From Bedellia somnulentella (Eukaryota; Arthropoda; Insecta; Lepidoptera; Bedelliidae): a stretch of 64,000 bases of DNA. Under the pieces are notes generated by a model. It had not been told where the DNA came from. It made no database searches and saw only the letters and a list, made by a program, of their open reading frames with translations. Location: contig OY755175.1 of assembly GCA_963576735.1 (NCBI GenBank), positions 18,492,401-18,556,400 of the forward strand, in the 5' to 3' direction. A program made the translations under genes and the position numbers. Shown here in pieces: positions 10,374-20,533 of the stretch (position 1 is the stretch's first letter; every line of letters starts with the position of its first letter).

Positions 10374-10965
10374 TTCGGCCATCCTACAGAGTGCTGCCTC
10401 CTGGCGCACTCAAAAACAAAATACAAAAGAAATCATTACATTCAATTCATCTTAGCATTAGCACAAATATTAATTACTATATTCTTACATACATATACAA
10501 CTTGTCAATTAAATTTGAAATATTTCCGTCTATTTAAAAACAGGAAACCATTGAAACCATTTTCTTGTCATGATTGCGGATACAACAAAAGATGTTACAT
10601 AAATTTATAATAGTGACTGTCACAATCTACTCTTTCGAGTGTACGACATTAGTACATAGTTTAACTACGTCATTTTATTGAAATTCATAAAAATGTCATC
10701 ATGCAGTATTGTTAATTAATTAATAAAATTAATGTTCATAACTCTAAATGTACTATTCAAAAATTGAAGTCAGTGAAAAATATACAAATAAAATAAAATA
10801 TAACCTTGCCACAGAGATATCATCATCATTTTAAGTTGACTACATAAAAAATAATAATATATATATAATACCTTTCAATCAATTTAAACATATCAAAACG
10901 AAAACTGAATTATAATAGAACATAAAAACATGTTAACATTAAAATTAAATATTATTCTTCGTCCT
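10374..10965. other. Non-coding interior of the LTR element
   Basis: AT-rich sequence between the 3' LTR and the first LINE fragment. ATTCGGCCATCCTACAGAG at the LTR border is the only distinctive part. Confidence 0.4.
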
Positions 10966-11250
10966 TCATAAGTCCTTAACACTATAGAAACATTTTTCCA
11001 TTAGCCATTCAAATATTTTTCTTTTAAATAATATTATAGGAAAATTCTTAAAGTAATCAGGTATTTTATTATAAGTTTTTCACGACATATATAGTATACT
11101 TTTCCTATTTAAAGCCTGTCTCAGATCTGGCATTGCTAATTTGTCTTTAAATTTTATATTAAGTCTATCACTCCTTGTTAGTGGCATATTCTTAAAAAGT
11201 GATTTATTACTCTTTACAAAAACACACACTTCATATATGTAAATGCAAGC
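10966..11250 (-). pseudogene. CR1/jockey-like LINE, C-terminal fragment
   Basis: One minus-strand frame reads LACIYIYEVCVFVKSNKSLF, then a basic stretch and KTYNKIPDYF, with a single internal stop. This matches the post-RT C-terminal region seen also at 12997-13401 (CQYIYENIMYVRKN, YYKIPEDI). Short relic with no catalytic motifs. Confidence 0.65.
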
Positions 11251-11549
11251 TAGTGGTAGAATTTTTAATAATTTAAAAAGGCCTTAAACACCGATTCGAA
11301 AAATTTATATCATAAATGATTTTACACAATATCGACCTATATCCAAACGTAACATTTTTGCAAAAATATTTGAACAGATTGTCTCCCAGCTAATAATTAT
11401 AATGAATGCTTTACATAAATCATATCTCTCCCTCTCAACATGGATTTTCTAAGGGGCGTTCGGTCGAATCACTATTCGTTTCATTTCACTTCATTTATTT
11501 TTGCAATCCATAAAGTTGTATACAGCTGTTATATCATATATTATTCACT

Positions 11550-11744
11550 ATGCTATCCTTCACTAACTACCTCATAGATGCCATGGATAAAGGGCGACAA
11601 GTTAATGTTATGTACACCGACTTTTCTAAAGCGTGTGATAAGATACATTATTTCATGGCCATAAAATTATTAAATATAGGAATACATGGGGATGTGCTTC
11701 AATGGATCATTTGTTATTTGAAGAACCGTTCACAAGCATTGTAA
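11550..11744 (+). pseudogene. LINE RT fragment carrying motif A
   Basis: The frame contains DKGRQVNVMYTDFSKACDKI, the motif A region in which the first Asp of TDFSKA is catalytic and the usual AFD is changed to ACD. LNIGIHGDVLQWIICYLKNR follows, typical of the stretch between motif A and motif B. The SGVPQGS and FADD motifs are missing, so it is a dead fragment inside the LTR retrotransposon. Confidence 0.75.
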
Positions 11745-11832
11745 TAACATTTACAAGAAAACATAGCTTTATTGAACATGAGTACAGTTTGATTGGTTTA
11801 CATAAATCAAAAGAGTAACATCAATACGTGAC

Positions 11833-12222
11833 TTGGTAATCGTAATGGATTCTAAAATATCTTTTATTTGTCATATCGATTATATAAAAAAAGAACATTT
11901 AAATAACTTGGGTTTATTTTTCGTAGATATATCAAAACCGTTATTTTATCATTATTTTTTTTTTTACTTTAGATATGTGCGCTCAATATTGGACTTTGCT
12001 AGTATTATCTGGAGTCCCTTTTACGCCTGTCATATTTCACGAATAGAAAGAGTTCAGAAAAAGTTTATAAAAACATTGGAATATTGGTATAATTACTACG
12101 GTTATTATCTCTATTCCCGCTCAAATCATAAACTAACCACTCTTCCAGATAGACGTACGCAATTTGACTTGAGTTTCCTGTTTAAATTATTCAATAGTAA
12201 AGTTGACTCTCCAGAACTTTAG
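11833..12222 (+). pseudogene. LINE post-RT region fragment
   Basis: It encodes YVRSILDFASIIWSPFYACH and ISRIERVQKKFIKTLEY, which match the corresponding part of the intact LINE at 20784-22946 (YVRSILEYASPVWNPGYKCY, ISRLESLQKRFLRYLEY). The upstream part is scrambled by a T-rich insertion near 11950. Same family group as that LINE. Confidence 0.75.
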
Positions 12223-12824
12223 AAAAATATTATTTAGGATACCTAGACAGTAGACATGGCTTGCAATAAACAGTTATTTGTCCCTCCGCATCATAAACTA
12301 TATATACTATACTTGCAACAATTTTATTTTTGGTGAATTGTGAACTTGTAGAACTCAGAATTTTATGAAATTGATCTGTTTTGTAACAGTTTAAACTCTT
12401 GTCACAAAATTAAGATATTCGCTTTTGACTTCATTTCATTCATCTCTTTTTTTTATAGATATTATTCCAATTTACTATTTAGGTTAATTGTATAATTGTT
12501 GAGCCTGTCTAAAAATAAAAATAAAATAAAAATTACTGATGTATCTACCTGCCGCTTACGAAATTGTTTAATATTAATTTATGAAGCTGTAGGTCTAATT
12601 GTTTCTTATGTAAATGTGCACATTTAAAATGTTTACGACTATTTGTTTCCTAAATAAATGAAAATAAAATAAAAATATATCTTAACTAATTAACTTACGT
12701 TTGCTCCCGAGTTAACTGTCAGTATATGTACTTCTTACTTATTTTAATAATTATTATTTTAGTTTAAACAACATTAAATTAAGAATCCTAACACGAAAGT
12801 GATTTAAAAATCTTCGTTGGTTAA

Positions 12825-13830
12825 AATAATAAAATAAAATAAAATAATCATTTATTTCAAAATAAAAAGATAAATCTTTGTTTTTTGAACGTCAAATTTT
12901 AACTTAATACTAAGTTTACTTCGGATTCGGAAGGTGTTTTGTTGAGAGAAGAACCCGTAAGAAACTCGTCAACACACATCTTTTTTTTTACGTCCATTAC
13001 AATTTTGGTGTAACCCCGGAAACATCCTGCACAGAGCCCTGATGACACCAAGCCACTTCATCATTAATGTAATCATTGACATTGTAATAGGCTTTCGAAC
13101 TAAGATTTCTTTTAACTGCTGCTTTGAATTTTGTTTCTGATAAATTTAAAATGTCCTCAGGTATTTTATAATACATTTTTACGCACAACCCCATGAAAGA
13201 TGTATTTACTTTTGACAATCTGTATTTTGGTACTGATATTTTATTGTTGTCTCTCAGATTTCGAATATGTCTGTCACAATTTTTCACAAAAGAGGCCTGA
13301 TTCTTTCTTACATACATAATATTTTCATAAATATATTGACATGGCAGCGTCATTATATTTATTGTTTTAAACAATTCCCTCAGGGAATCTCGGGATCTCA
13401 AATTGTATATAGCTCTTATTGCTCTCTTTTGGAGAATAAATATGGAACCAACATCAGTTGCTCTGCCTCAGAGTAAAATACCGTAAGACATTACACTATG
13501 AAAATAGCTGTAATAAACTAATCGAGCTGTCTGTACATCTGTCAAATGTCTTATTTTCCTAACGGCATATGCAGCACTACTTAGCCTGCCAGCTAGTGGG
13601 GCTAGCTAGTGTGGGGTCCCCATTGGAGCTTGGAGTCCAGAGTTATCCCTAAGAAAACTGTGTCATCCGAAAATACTAACTTTTCATTATTTAAAATTAT
13701 TTCGTTATCAACGTACCTAACATTAGGTAATACAAATTTAATGCATTTGGTTTTTTTTTTACCATTCAGTACAAGATTATTGGAAGCAAACCATGTTTGA
13801 ATCTGTTTGAATCTGTTAATCCCGATTATT
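12825..13830 (-). mobile_element. Jockey/CR1-like LINE, 3' half with (TTTTA)n tail
   Basis: Read on the minus strand it gives INRFKQIQTWFASNNLVLNG, FLGITLDSKLQWG, AAYAVRKIRHLTD and YYSYFHSVMSYGILL, then FILQKRAIRAIYNLRSRDSL and the frame at 13401-12997. One stop replaces the Trp after SYGILL and another lies near 13600. The 3' end has a short AT-rich tail at 12825-12845. It is a nested insertion within the LTR element. Confidence 0.8.
12997..13401 (-). pseudogene. LINE ORF2 C-terminus
   Basis: 134 open codons downstream of the RT core: SRDSLRELFKTINIMTLPCQ, YIYENIMYVRKNQASF, basic VPKYRLSKVNTSFMG and VKMYYKIPEDILNLSETKFK. This region follows the RT domain in CR1/jockey-group LINEs and has no catalytic residues. 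The start Met is only the first ATG; the true frame enters from about 13595 with one stop. Confidence 0.8.
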
Positions 13831-13849
13831 ATATATAATGTCTACAAAC

Positions 13850-14011
13850 CGCGAGTGTTTAAAAAAAAGTGTATTATATTAACAAGTTTTACTATGAACA
13901 ATTTACAATCAGATAATTTTATATAGGATTAAGTTAATGTATATTTAATACATAATGTAATTATTCAACTTGTTAAATAGATACCAAACAAGGTATGGCA
14001 GGGGTATTATA
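13850..14011. other. Non-coding sequence after the integrase relic
   Basis: AT-rich interior of the LTR element; nothing else is recognised. Confidence 0.4.
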
Positions 14012-14406
14012 TCAGTCATTGTCACTGTCACTGCAAGTATCTGAACTACTAGGATCGCTATTCTGAACTTCTAAGGCTTTTATACACACGGTCTAATTCT
14101 ACCCAAGGCAATTGACAGAACCGTAATGCCTCTTTTTATGTTTTTATTATTTCCGTATTACCTCTTTAAGCAAAAACCTGGACCGTCAGTAACCCTTTAA
14201 CGATCGTTCTCGAGAACTTTCAAAATCTTAGACTGACCAATAAATTTTGAAAGGAGTTTGTTACTCTCCGCATCATTGACAAAATTAATTCGCACAATCA
14301 TCACTAAGTCGCCAACCTTGAACTGAGTAGCAGGAGACCAATTAGAATTATATCTAACCAAGCAGAAGGTTGATTCTTTTCTATAATATATCTTATTTCT
14401 TGTCAA
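14012..14406 (-). pseudogene. Ty3/gypsy-like integrase C-terminal remnant
   Basis: The minus-strand frame 14406-14197 contains FKVGDLVMIVRINFVNDAES and NKLLSKFIGQSKILKVLEND. It resembles the GPF/Y-type C-terminal module of Ty3/gypsy integrases (VGDLV..., K(F/Y)xGP, KVLxNDRY). After a frame break a downstream frame ends in an acidic SSSDTCSDSDND tail and a stop at 14012-14014. The zinc finger and DDE core are missing. It agrees in strand with the LTRs. Confidence 0.65.
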
Positions 14407-14519
14407 ATACTTTCAAGGTCAACTAAAATAAATTTAGAATTAAGTACAATAGATTGGGATACCTTACTCTACTTGAAAGTTTCCATAGTATGGTGAATTT
14501 ACTTAATGATACTTTACAT

Positions 14520-15530
14520 TCAGTCATGATGAATTTGTTCCTAAACGGAGCAGAAAGATGTCAAAGTATCCTCCTGGTATAGTTTACACTGATTCGGGTT
14601 CTCACTGAGTAAACAAGATTCGAAGTAGATGTTATAAATATAAAATCCTACAGATAAACTTGAATACGATATTATACGTAATAGATGCCACAAACTTATG
14701 GATAAGTGCTATAGAGATTATAAAAATATACTTGAATCATAAATCAAAACTCATTCAAATTCCTTTAAGATATTTTTTTTTTAAAGACGTAAAAGTTCTT
14801 TAGCAATTTCAGCCGAGATGCATCTTAATAATGAAACTAGATCTAATGCACAAAAAATTAGTAGCCTATTTGCAACCCATTGCTCCAATTAGAATAATAA
14901 AAATATTACTTAATTAATATACGTCACAAACAATACAAATATTTTTATCACCGAAAATGAAATTAGTAAGTACATAGGTACGTAATTTAAACATTTATCA
15001 AAATGCTGGTACAGACGGCATCTACCCTCTCTTCGTAAATTGTTGTGCAAAACATTTCTCTTTCCCTATCTGTATTATATTCAATCGTTCTCTACGAGAC
15101 GGACAGTTTCTTAATCAATGGAAAAGAGCACGATTTATACCTATTCACAAGAAAGGTGATTTATCTGTTGTATCAAACTATAGACCCGTTTCTCCCTTGT
15201 TTCTCTTACTATTTAAATGAAAATAATCTGTCTCATTATTACAAAATAAAATACATTATACATTAAGTACATCTTAACACGGTTTCAGAAAAGGGTGACC
15301 GGTCGAATCTAATTTAATCAGTTATATCTTATTGATATATCTTCCGACATAGTCGATGCTGGCCACCAAATTGATGAAATTTAGATAAAATTTGCCAGTA
15401 ATTTCTTTAAAATTAATCATCCATTGCTGAATAAAAAGCTTGGATCAGTAGGTATCAGTGATTGGCTAATTCTGTGGTTTAATTCTTACTGAAGTGTTGT
15501 ACTCTCCTTTGAAACTTGCAAGTAGCACAT
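14520..15530 (+). mobile_element. Decayed LINE, EN-RT linker and RT fingers
   Basis: Several frames together give NRCHKLMDKCYRDYKNILES, then RSLRDGQFLNQWKRARFIPI, HKKGDLSVVSNYRPVS, a HGFRKGRSVESNL-like block and a degenerate motif A. Frameshifts and stops are frequent. It separates the gag-like and integrase-like pieces of the LTR element, so it probably marks where the pol region was lost. Confidence 0.7.
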
Positions 15531-15540
15531 CCTCAGCACT

Positions 15541-15750
15541 CTAACGGCTTGATATCATTCGCGCCTTATGCGGCGTTCTATCCTCTTCACTAGAAGATGT
15601 AGAAGGAAATCTTCTACTTCTTTTCCTCCTCAATTGATTTCTCGGGGGAGTTCCTGGAGGAGTCCCCTCGTTATTCTCGTGGGGTCGCATATCTGAAATC
15701 CTAGTTCCTCGGAATAGATGTCTGATCCATAAGTCAAAATTCAGATTCAT
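15541..15750 (-). pseudogene. Possible gag N-terminal remnant
   Basis: A 69-codon minus-strand frame with a Pro/Arg/Ser-rich stretch (GTPPGTPPRNQLRRKRSRRF, then STSSSEEDRTPHKA). I do not recognise a domain. Its position between the 5' LTR leader and the integrase relic on the same strand suggests the start of gag. It ends where the LINE at 14520-15530 begins. Confidence 0.35.
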
Positions 15751-15839
15751 TAACTCTTACTTTGGTCAAGTCCAGTTTAATCAGGTTAACATAGCAAGTT
15801 CATTCAGTTTTATTTATTGATTTGAAAATACACAGACAA

Positions 15840-16690
15840 CTCCGTTCCATAATCGAATAAATATACACAATTCTTTCAGTCCCATAATCCAGTGAACATA
15901 CACAGTTCATTTAATCCAATAATCCAGTTAACATACACAGTCCATTCATTCCAATAATCCAGTTAACATACACAGTCCATTCATTCCAATAATCCTGTTA
16001 ACATACACAGTTCATTCATTCCCATAATTTAGTAAACATTAACAGTCCATTCAGTCCCATAATCCAGCGAACATACACAGTTCACTCAGCTCAATAATCC
16101 AGTGACCATACATAGTTCACTCAGTACAATAATCTTCGGAACATACATAGTTTACTCAGTCCAATAATTCAGTGAACATACATAGTTCACTCAGTCCAAT
16201 AATCCAGTGAAAATACATAGTTCACTCAGTCGAATAATCCAGTGAAAATACATAGTTCACTAAGTCCAATCATCCAGTGAACATACATAGTTCACTCAGT
16301 CCAATAATCCAGTGAAAATACATAGTTCACTAAGTCCAATCATCCAGTGAACATGCATAGTTCACTCAGTCCAATAATCCAGTGAAAATACATAGTTCAC
16401 TCAGTCCAATAATCCAGTGAACATGCATAGTTCACTCAGTCCAATAATCCAGTGAAAATACATAGTTCACTCAGTCCAATAATCCAGTGAAAATGCATAG
16501 TTCACTCAGTCCAATCATCCAGTGAAAATACATAGTTCACTCAGTCCAATAATCCAGTAAAAATACATAGTTCACTCAGTCCAATAATCCAGTGAAAATA
16601 CATAGTTCACTCAGTCCAATAATCCAGTGAAAATGCATAGTTCACTCAGTCCAATCATCCAGTGAACATGCATAGTTCACTCAGTCCCAT
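15840..16690. repeat. Minisatellite, 35-bp unit, about 24 copies
   Basis: Units of CCAATAATCCAGTGAAAATA plus CATAGTTCACTCAGT repeat head to tail. The left-hand units are more diverged (CATACACAG, TTCATTC forms) and the right-hand units are nearly uniform, as expected if the array grew from the right. AGTGAA and TTCACT inside each unit form a short dyad. It lies in the leader of the LTR element. Confidence 0.95.
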
Positions 16691-16930
16691 AATATGGTTG
16701 TGTTGTGGTTGTTGTCGTCCTATGGCACCCCACTGGTGCACAGGGCCTGCACAAGCTCCCGCCACGCCTTCCTGTCTGCCGCGACTTCCCTGGCCGCACT
16801 CCAACTCAGTCCCGCCGCTCGCAGCTCGGTCTCCACGCTCCGGCGCCAAGTGTGTACGGGACGGCCGCGGGCTCGCTTGCCGCCCGGTGGGTTCCACTCG
16901 AATGCGATGCGAGCATCGCATGGTTGTGTT
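16683..16930 (-). pseudogene. GC-rich LINE ORF C-terminus
   Basis: The minus-strand frame, unbroken for about 65 codons to a stop, reads ARIAFEWNPPGGKRARGRPV, HTWRRSVETELRAAGLSW and DRKAWRELVQALCTSGVP. This is the ending of another non-LTR clade (KRxRGRPxxTWRRxxExEL ... DRxxWRxLVxALC). GC is far above the surroundings and third positions are GC-rich. Around it ACACAACCATA motifs recur as a 27-bp tandem (16921-16995). Confidence 0.75.
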
Positions 16931-16995
16931 ACGAAAATAAATAATTATGGTTGTGTTATGTAAATAAATAAATATGGTTGTGTTATGTAAATAAA

Positions 16996-17502
16996 TAATC
17001 CAGTCATCATACATATTTCATTACATCACGTATGTCACGATATGCAGGTAGTGTAAAATAATTTCAATAACTCACTCTTACTTTATATCAAATATGTAAA
17101 AACCACTCAAATTTTAGTCATAAAGTTTTACAATGTTAAAATAGATTACGAAAGAATATTCCACCTGCATAATATTTTATCAACATTGTAAATAATTTAA
17201 AATAAAATAAACAAGATTCTAGACTAAATGAAAATGAAAACAGATACTGTCTTACGTTATCAAATCTAGTCTGTGATTCGTTATAACACCAATGCACAAC
17301 GCGAAGTCCTTAACATTCCTTGACGGTAAAATAGTTTAAAACACAGGTAAATTCAAATTACTTCTGTACAAATTGCGAATGTCACGGTGCTTCTACATAC
17401 CCAAACTTCAAAGCCAAGGCTAGGCTTCAATGGCAAATTGCCTTTTTTTTTAGAGAACATAAAATATATGTACATATAGGATAGTGTCATTGTAGTATAA
17501 TT
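16996..17502. other. Non-coding leader of the LTR element
   Basis: One stray 35-bp minisatellite unit (TAATCCAGTCATCATACAT) lies at the left; the rest is AT-rich without recognisable features. Confidence 0.5.
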
Positions 17503-18128
17503 TGCATGTCGTGTGAGTAAGCATGATCAGAGAGTAGCCTTGATCGAATGCATGTCGTGTGAATAAGCATTATCGGAGAGTAGCCTTGATCGAATGCATG
17601 TCGTGTGAATAAGCATTATCGGAGAGTAGCCTTGATCTAATGCATGTCGTGTGAATAAGCATTATCGGAGAGTAGCCTTGATCGAATGCATGTCGTGTAA
17701 ATAAGCATTATCGGAGAGTAGCTCCAATCGAATACATGTTGTCTGAGTAAACATTATCAGAGAGTAGTCCTGATCTAATACATGCCGTGTAAGTAAGCAT
17801 TATCGGAGAGTAGCCCTGGTCAAATGAATGTCGTGTGAGTAAGTATTATCGGAGAGTAGCCCCAATCAAATGCATGTCGTGTGAGTAAGCATTATCGGAG
17901 AGTAGCCTCGATCGAATGCATGTCGAGTCGTCTGAGTAGGCATTATCGAAGAGTAGCCCCGATCGAATGCATGTCGTGTGACTAAGCATTATCGGAGAGT
18001 AGCCCCGATCGAATGCATGTCGTGTAAGTAAGCATTATCGGAGAGTAGCCCCGATCAAATGCATGTCGTGTCGTGCGAGTAAGTATTATCGGAGAGTAGC
18101 CCCAATCGAATACATGTCGTGTGTGTAG
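17503..18128. repeat. Minisatellite, 46-bp unit, about 13-14 copies
   Basis: Units of GCATGTCGTGTGAATAAGCA plus TTATCGGAGAGTAGCCTTGATCGAAT in two halves, head to tail. Several contain a GTCGTGT duplication. It starts just inside the 5' LTR in minus orientation. The frame spanning it (18269-17982) is a by-product of the repeat. Confidence 0.95.
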
Positions 18129-18253
18129 GCGTATATCAAACAAATAAATGTTATCTATCCTCTTAAAAAAAAAAACTGTCACTATATTCGCAAATTCGAC
18201 ATAAAATAATAATATAGTTATTGAATAGATCTGGTACATACCCACTTCTGAAA

Positions 18254-18651
18254 TATAAAGAAACTCCAATTCTTGAACACTGACTTTATTTCCACTTGGT
18301 CATATAAAATATATTACAACTAACAATTAACTATTTGTACTATAATTACGGGCAGTAACTTTGACTAAACGTCTTTACTTCACTTCTGCTAACGATAGAA
18401 TGACTAAAAATAATGTCCCGCCTCAAAAGCCGTCCTCGTCCCCACTCATTACTTGTCAAACCGAAAACAGTCACTTCAACCGGAAGTTGAGGTGAAACAC
18501 TTTACAAAACTGGTTGCTTTAAACGGAAGTTGAGGTGAAACACTTTACAAAACTGATTAACAAAAGGTACTCATATTAAAAATCAACATGAATTAATAAT
18601 ATATGTTTTTCAAAGAAATCATTACAATATATTTTAACAAGAATCATTACA
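18254..18651 (-). repeat. 5' LTR of the element at 9976-18651
   Basis: Partner of 9976-10373, same length and by eye the same sequence. In minus orientation it is followed by TTTCAGAAGTGGG, the position of a primer-binding site. I cannot name the tRNA. Confidence 0.88.
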
Positions 18652-18893
18652 CATACATATACTCACGGCTATAAATCCCTAGAAAGGGGTAGCCAGAGCT
18701 AAGGAATAAGAAATTCCTCAGCCACTTTTGGAAGTTGCATGGGGAATGAATGGTGAAATAAAGGTTCTTGGTGATGGGTCACCAACCGCATCGCCCAAAA
18801 ATCCCTTTAAAGCCCCCAATACTGTTAGTCGCCTCTCACGCACACCCACCGGAAGAAATGGAGTAGTGCTATTCTAAGCCGACACTACACAGC
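18652..18893 (-). mobile_element. SINE-A split by the LTR retrotransposon
   Basis: Full-length head and body on the minus strand. Its tail is interrupted: the rest of the (CATA)n tail is at 9966-9975. The target duplication TTTTTTAACCACA is at 9953-9965 and 18894-18906. Confidence 0.9.
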
Positions 18894-18917
18894 TTTTTTA
18901 ACCACAGCACCTATTAA

Positions 18918-19013
18918 TTACCAGGTGACAAAGTCGCATGATGTTCAGAAGTATTAGTACCTCTGCCAACCCCTTCGGGATTATTCGGCGCGAACGTTTA
19001 TGTTATGTTATGT
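18918..19013 (+). mobile_element. SINE-B, 3' end only
   Basis: It starts at CCAGGTGACAAAG and runs through CTCTGCCAACCCCTTCGG to the (ATGTT)n tail. ACCTATTWATTA is duplicated at both ends, which shows a 5'-truncated insertion. Confidence 0.85.
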
Positions 19014-19032
19014 GACCTATTTATTACTTAGA

Positions 19033-19094
19033 AAAGCTCCAGAACTTGGGGTTGCCTCTTGCGACAACCACTGGAAGGAATAGGTTGGGTCTAT
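19033..19094 (-). mobile_element. Degenerate SINE-A head fragment
   Basis: GTTGCCTCTTGCGAC, ACTGGAAGGAATAG and CAAGCCTACAC match the head half with many changes. Confidence 0.4.
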
Positions 19095-19337
19095 TCCAAG
19101 CCTACACATACACAGTTCATAACTTTTACGATGCATATCGTTCTTAAGAATATTCCGTGACATTTATCATGATTTTGCATAATAGATTTTTCACATGTGA
19201 TGTTTTGTGTAAACACCGGTTGAGATGACTAAGTATTACTTTGCCATATGAAAACCTAACTCGAGATGTTTTTTAATGTTTTTTGACATGAATTCCTCAT
19301 GAACGTGTAAAAAAGAAACAAAGGATAGAGAAATTTC

Positions 19338-19436
19338 GCGCTGGATGCCAACTGACACTGTAGCTCAGTTGGCAGAGCGACGGGGGCGTATACCCGAAGG
19401 TCGCGGGTTCGATCCCCGCCAGTGTCGAAATTTTTC
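19338..19436 (+). mobile_element. SINE-C, tRNA-like
   Basis: The tRNA-like part runs 19360-19433 with a perfect 7-bp acceptor stem (GACACTG/CAGTGTC), D-arm GCTC/GAGC and T-arm GCGGG/CCCGC. The anticodon stem has an extra G, so the loop is non-standard. TTTTTCTTTCC follows as in the other copies. The shared tail and leader mark it as a SINE rather than a tRNA gene. Confidence 0.7.
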
Positions 19437-19439
19437 TTT

Positions 19440-20530
19440 CCTTTAATAACATCTTTTATTTATCGAGATGTTTTTATTTAATAAAAAAAAACTATGATAA
19501 ATTACGTACATTTGACATGGAAAAGCAAAGAGGTAAAGCCGGGTTTTGGTATAAAACTCATGCCATCTTAGGTCATGCTCTCCCCACTAATCTACCTTGG
19601 TATAGTTGGCTTAGAACATTATTCATTTACCCCTAACCGTAGGAGTTTGGAAAAGGAAAAGCGGTTAGAAGATGAAACGGTTATTTAAATCTCTGCCTTT
19701 AAAAATTCCAGCTAATATGAGTGCAAAAATATCAATACAGCGTAACAATATTGTCAAGCAGTGGTTAAATGAATATTTCTTCTTTACTCATCGGTCAGTT
19801 ATTATCGTTTAAACAAGGTTGCAATGCAAACATATTGCAGTAAAAACAAACTCTTATAAGTCAACACATCCTCAACATCACGAATCTAAAGATCCCGAAA
19901 TAAATGAAACAGCAAACTAGAATACAAATAGGACAGCTTATCCCGACGTAATCTATTTCAGCGTACTTTGTTTAGTTTTGAAGCGGTTTCCATTGTAGAT
20001 GTGTTGTGACCCAGCTAAAAGGGTTCGACCGAAAGATATCATCGCCATCTTTGAACGGAACGGTGATTGCTGACCGAGACCGAATGAATGAACTGTAATG
20101 TGACGCGAAACGCCTGACAGGTTCTCTTATCTCGATGGATCGGGATTCCAAAGTAGGATTTGTAGCTCATCGCTTACTCTGACCCTCCGAAAAACAAGGC
20201 TTTTGAATTAGATAGCGTTATATTACAAAAATATAGAATTTAGTAAGTATGCCTCTTATAAAAAGTCTTTATTTAATAAAACCACAACCGAAAGATGAAC
20301 AGCAAAATGCAGCTACAGTCAACAATGTGTTTAAAACGAGTAGGTATTTTCGATGCAGTTCGATTGTAAATTGTATCGACGGTGTGTTTGCCAAGAGCTA
20401 ATTATAATATCCTTTGTGTTGCTGTACGTCCGGGCTGCTGTGTCTAGCTGTGCTTCGAGATAATAGACACATCAGCAATCAGACTCTTTATATTTATTTT
20501 ACGTTATACGTTGCTTATATGTATATTAAT
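19440..20530. other. Unannotated interval
   Basis: About 1.1 kb without a recognisable gene, RNA or repeat family. 19990-20210 is somewhat richer in CpG, with no coding signal that I can assign. Confidence 0.4.
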
Positions 20531-20533
20531 CTA

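Larger units (their letters stand above)
11290..12540 (+). mobile_element. Decayed CR1/jockey-like LINE, RT to 3' tail
   Basis: It follows the order of a LINE: an RT finger relic (FTQYRPISKRNIFAKIFEQI), QHGFSKGRS with frame damage, motif A at 11550-11744, the post-RT region at 11833-12222, then a 3' end with an (AAAAT)n-like tail. The catalytic FADD region is deleted. Confidence 0.65.
9976..18651 (-). mobile_element. LTR retrotransposon with gutted interior (non-autonomous, Ty3/gypsy-like remnants)
   Basis: Two direct repeats of 398 bp bound 7.9 kb. In minus orientation each LTR starts TGTAATGATTC and ends GTTTCTTTATA. CATA duplicates at the outer ends (9972-9975 and 18652-18655). Inside, on the minus strand, are a possible gag N-terminus (15750-15541) and an integrase C-terminus (14406-14012). 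Protease, RT, RNase H and most of integrase are gone. Decayed LINEs on both strands and two minisatellites occupy the rest. I read the LTRs as identical, so the insertion is probably recent despite the ruined interior. Confidence 0.85.

Noticed and set aside
15840..16690. Regular 35-bp periodicity resembling a CRISPR array
   Set aside because: The units are contiguous without unique spacers and there are no cas genes. The context is eukaryotic, so it is a minisatellite.
16655..17014. Overlapping frames of 79-119 codons on both strands in the GC-rich block
   Set aside because: Only the frame ending QALCTSGVP resembles a known protein end; the others are by-products of high GC.
17982..18269. 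A 95-codon protein
   Set aside because: Most of it lies in the 46-bp minisatellite, and the repeated residues follow the unit.
19360..19433. A tRNA gene
   Set aside because: The acceptor and T arms pair, but the anticodon arm has an extra base, the tail matches a retroposon, and a related copy elsewhere has a target duplication.
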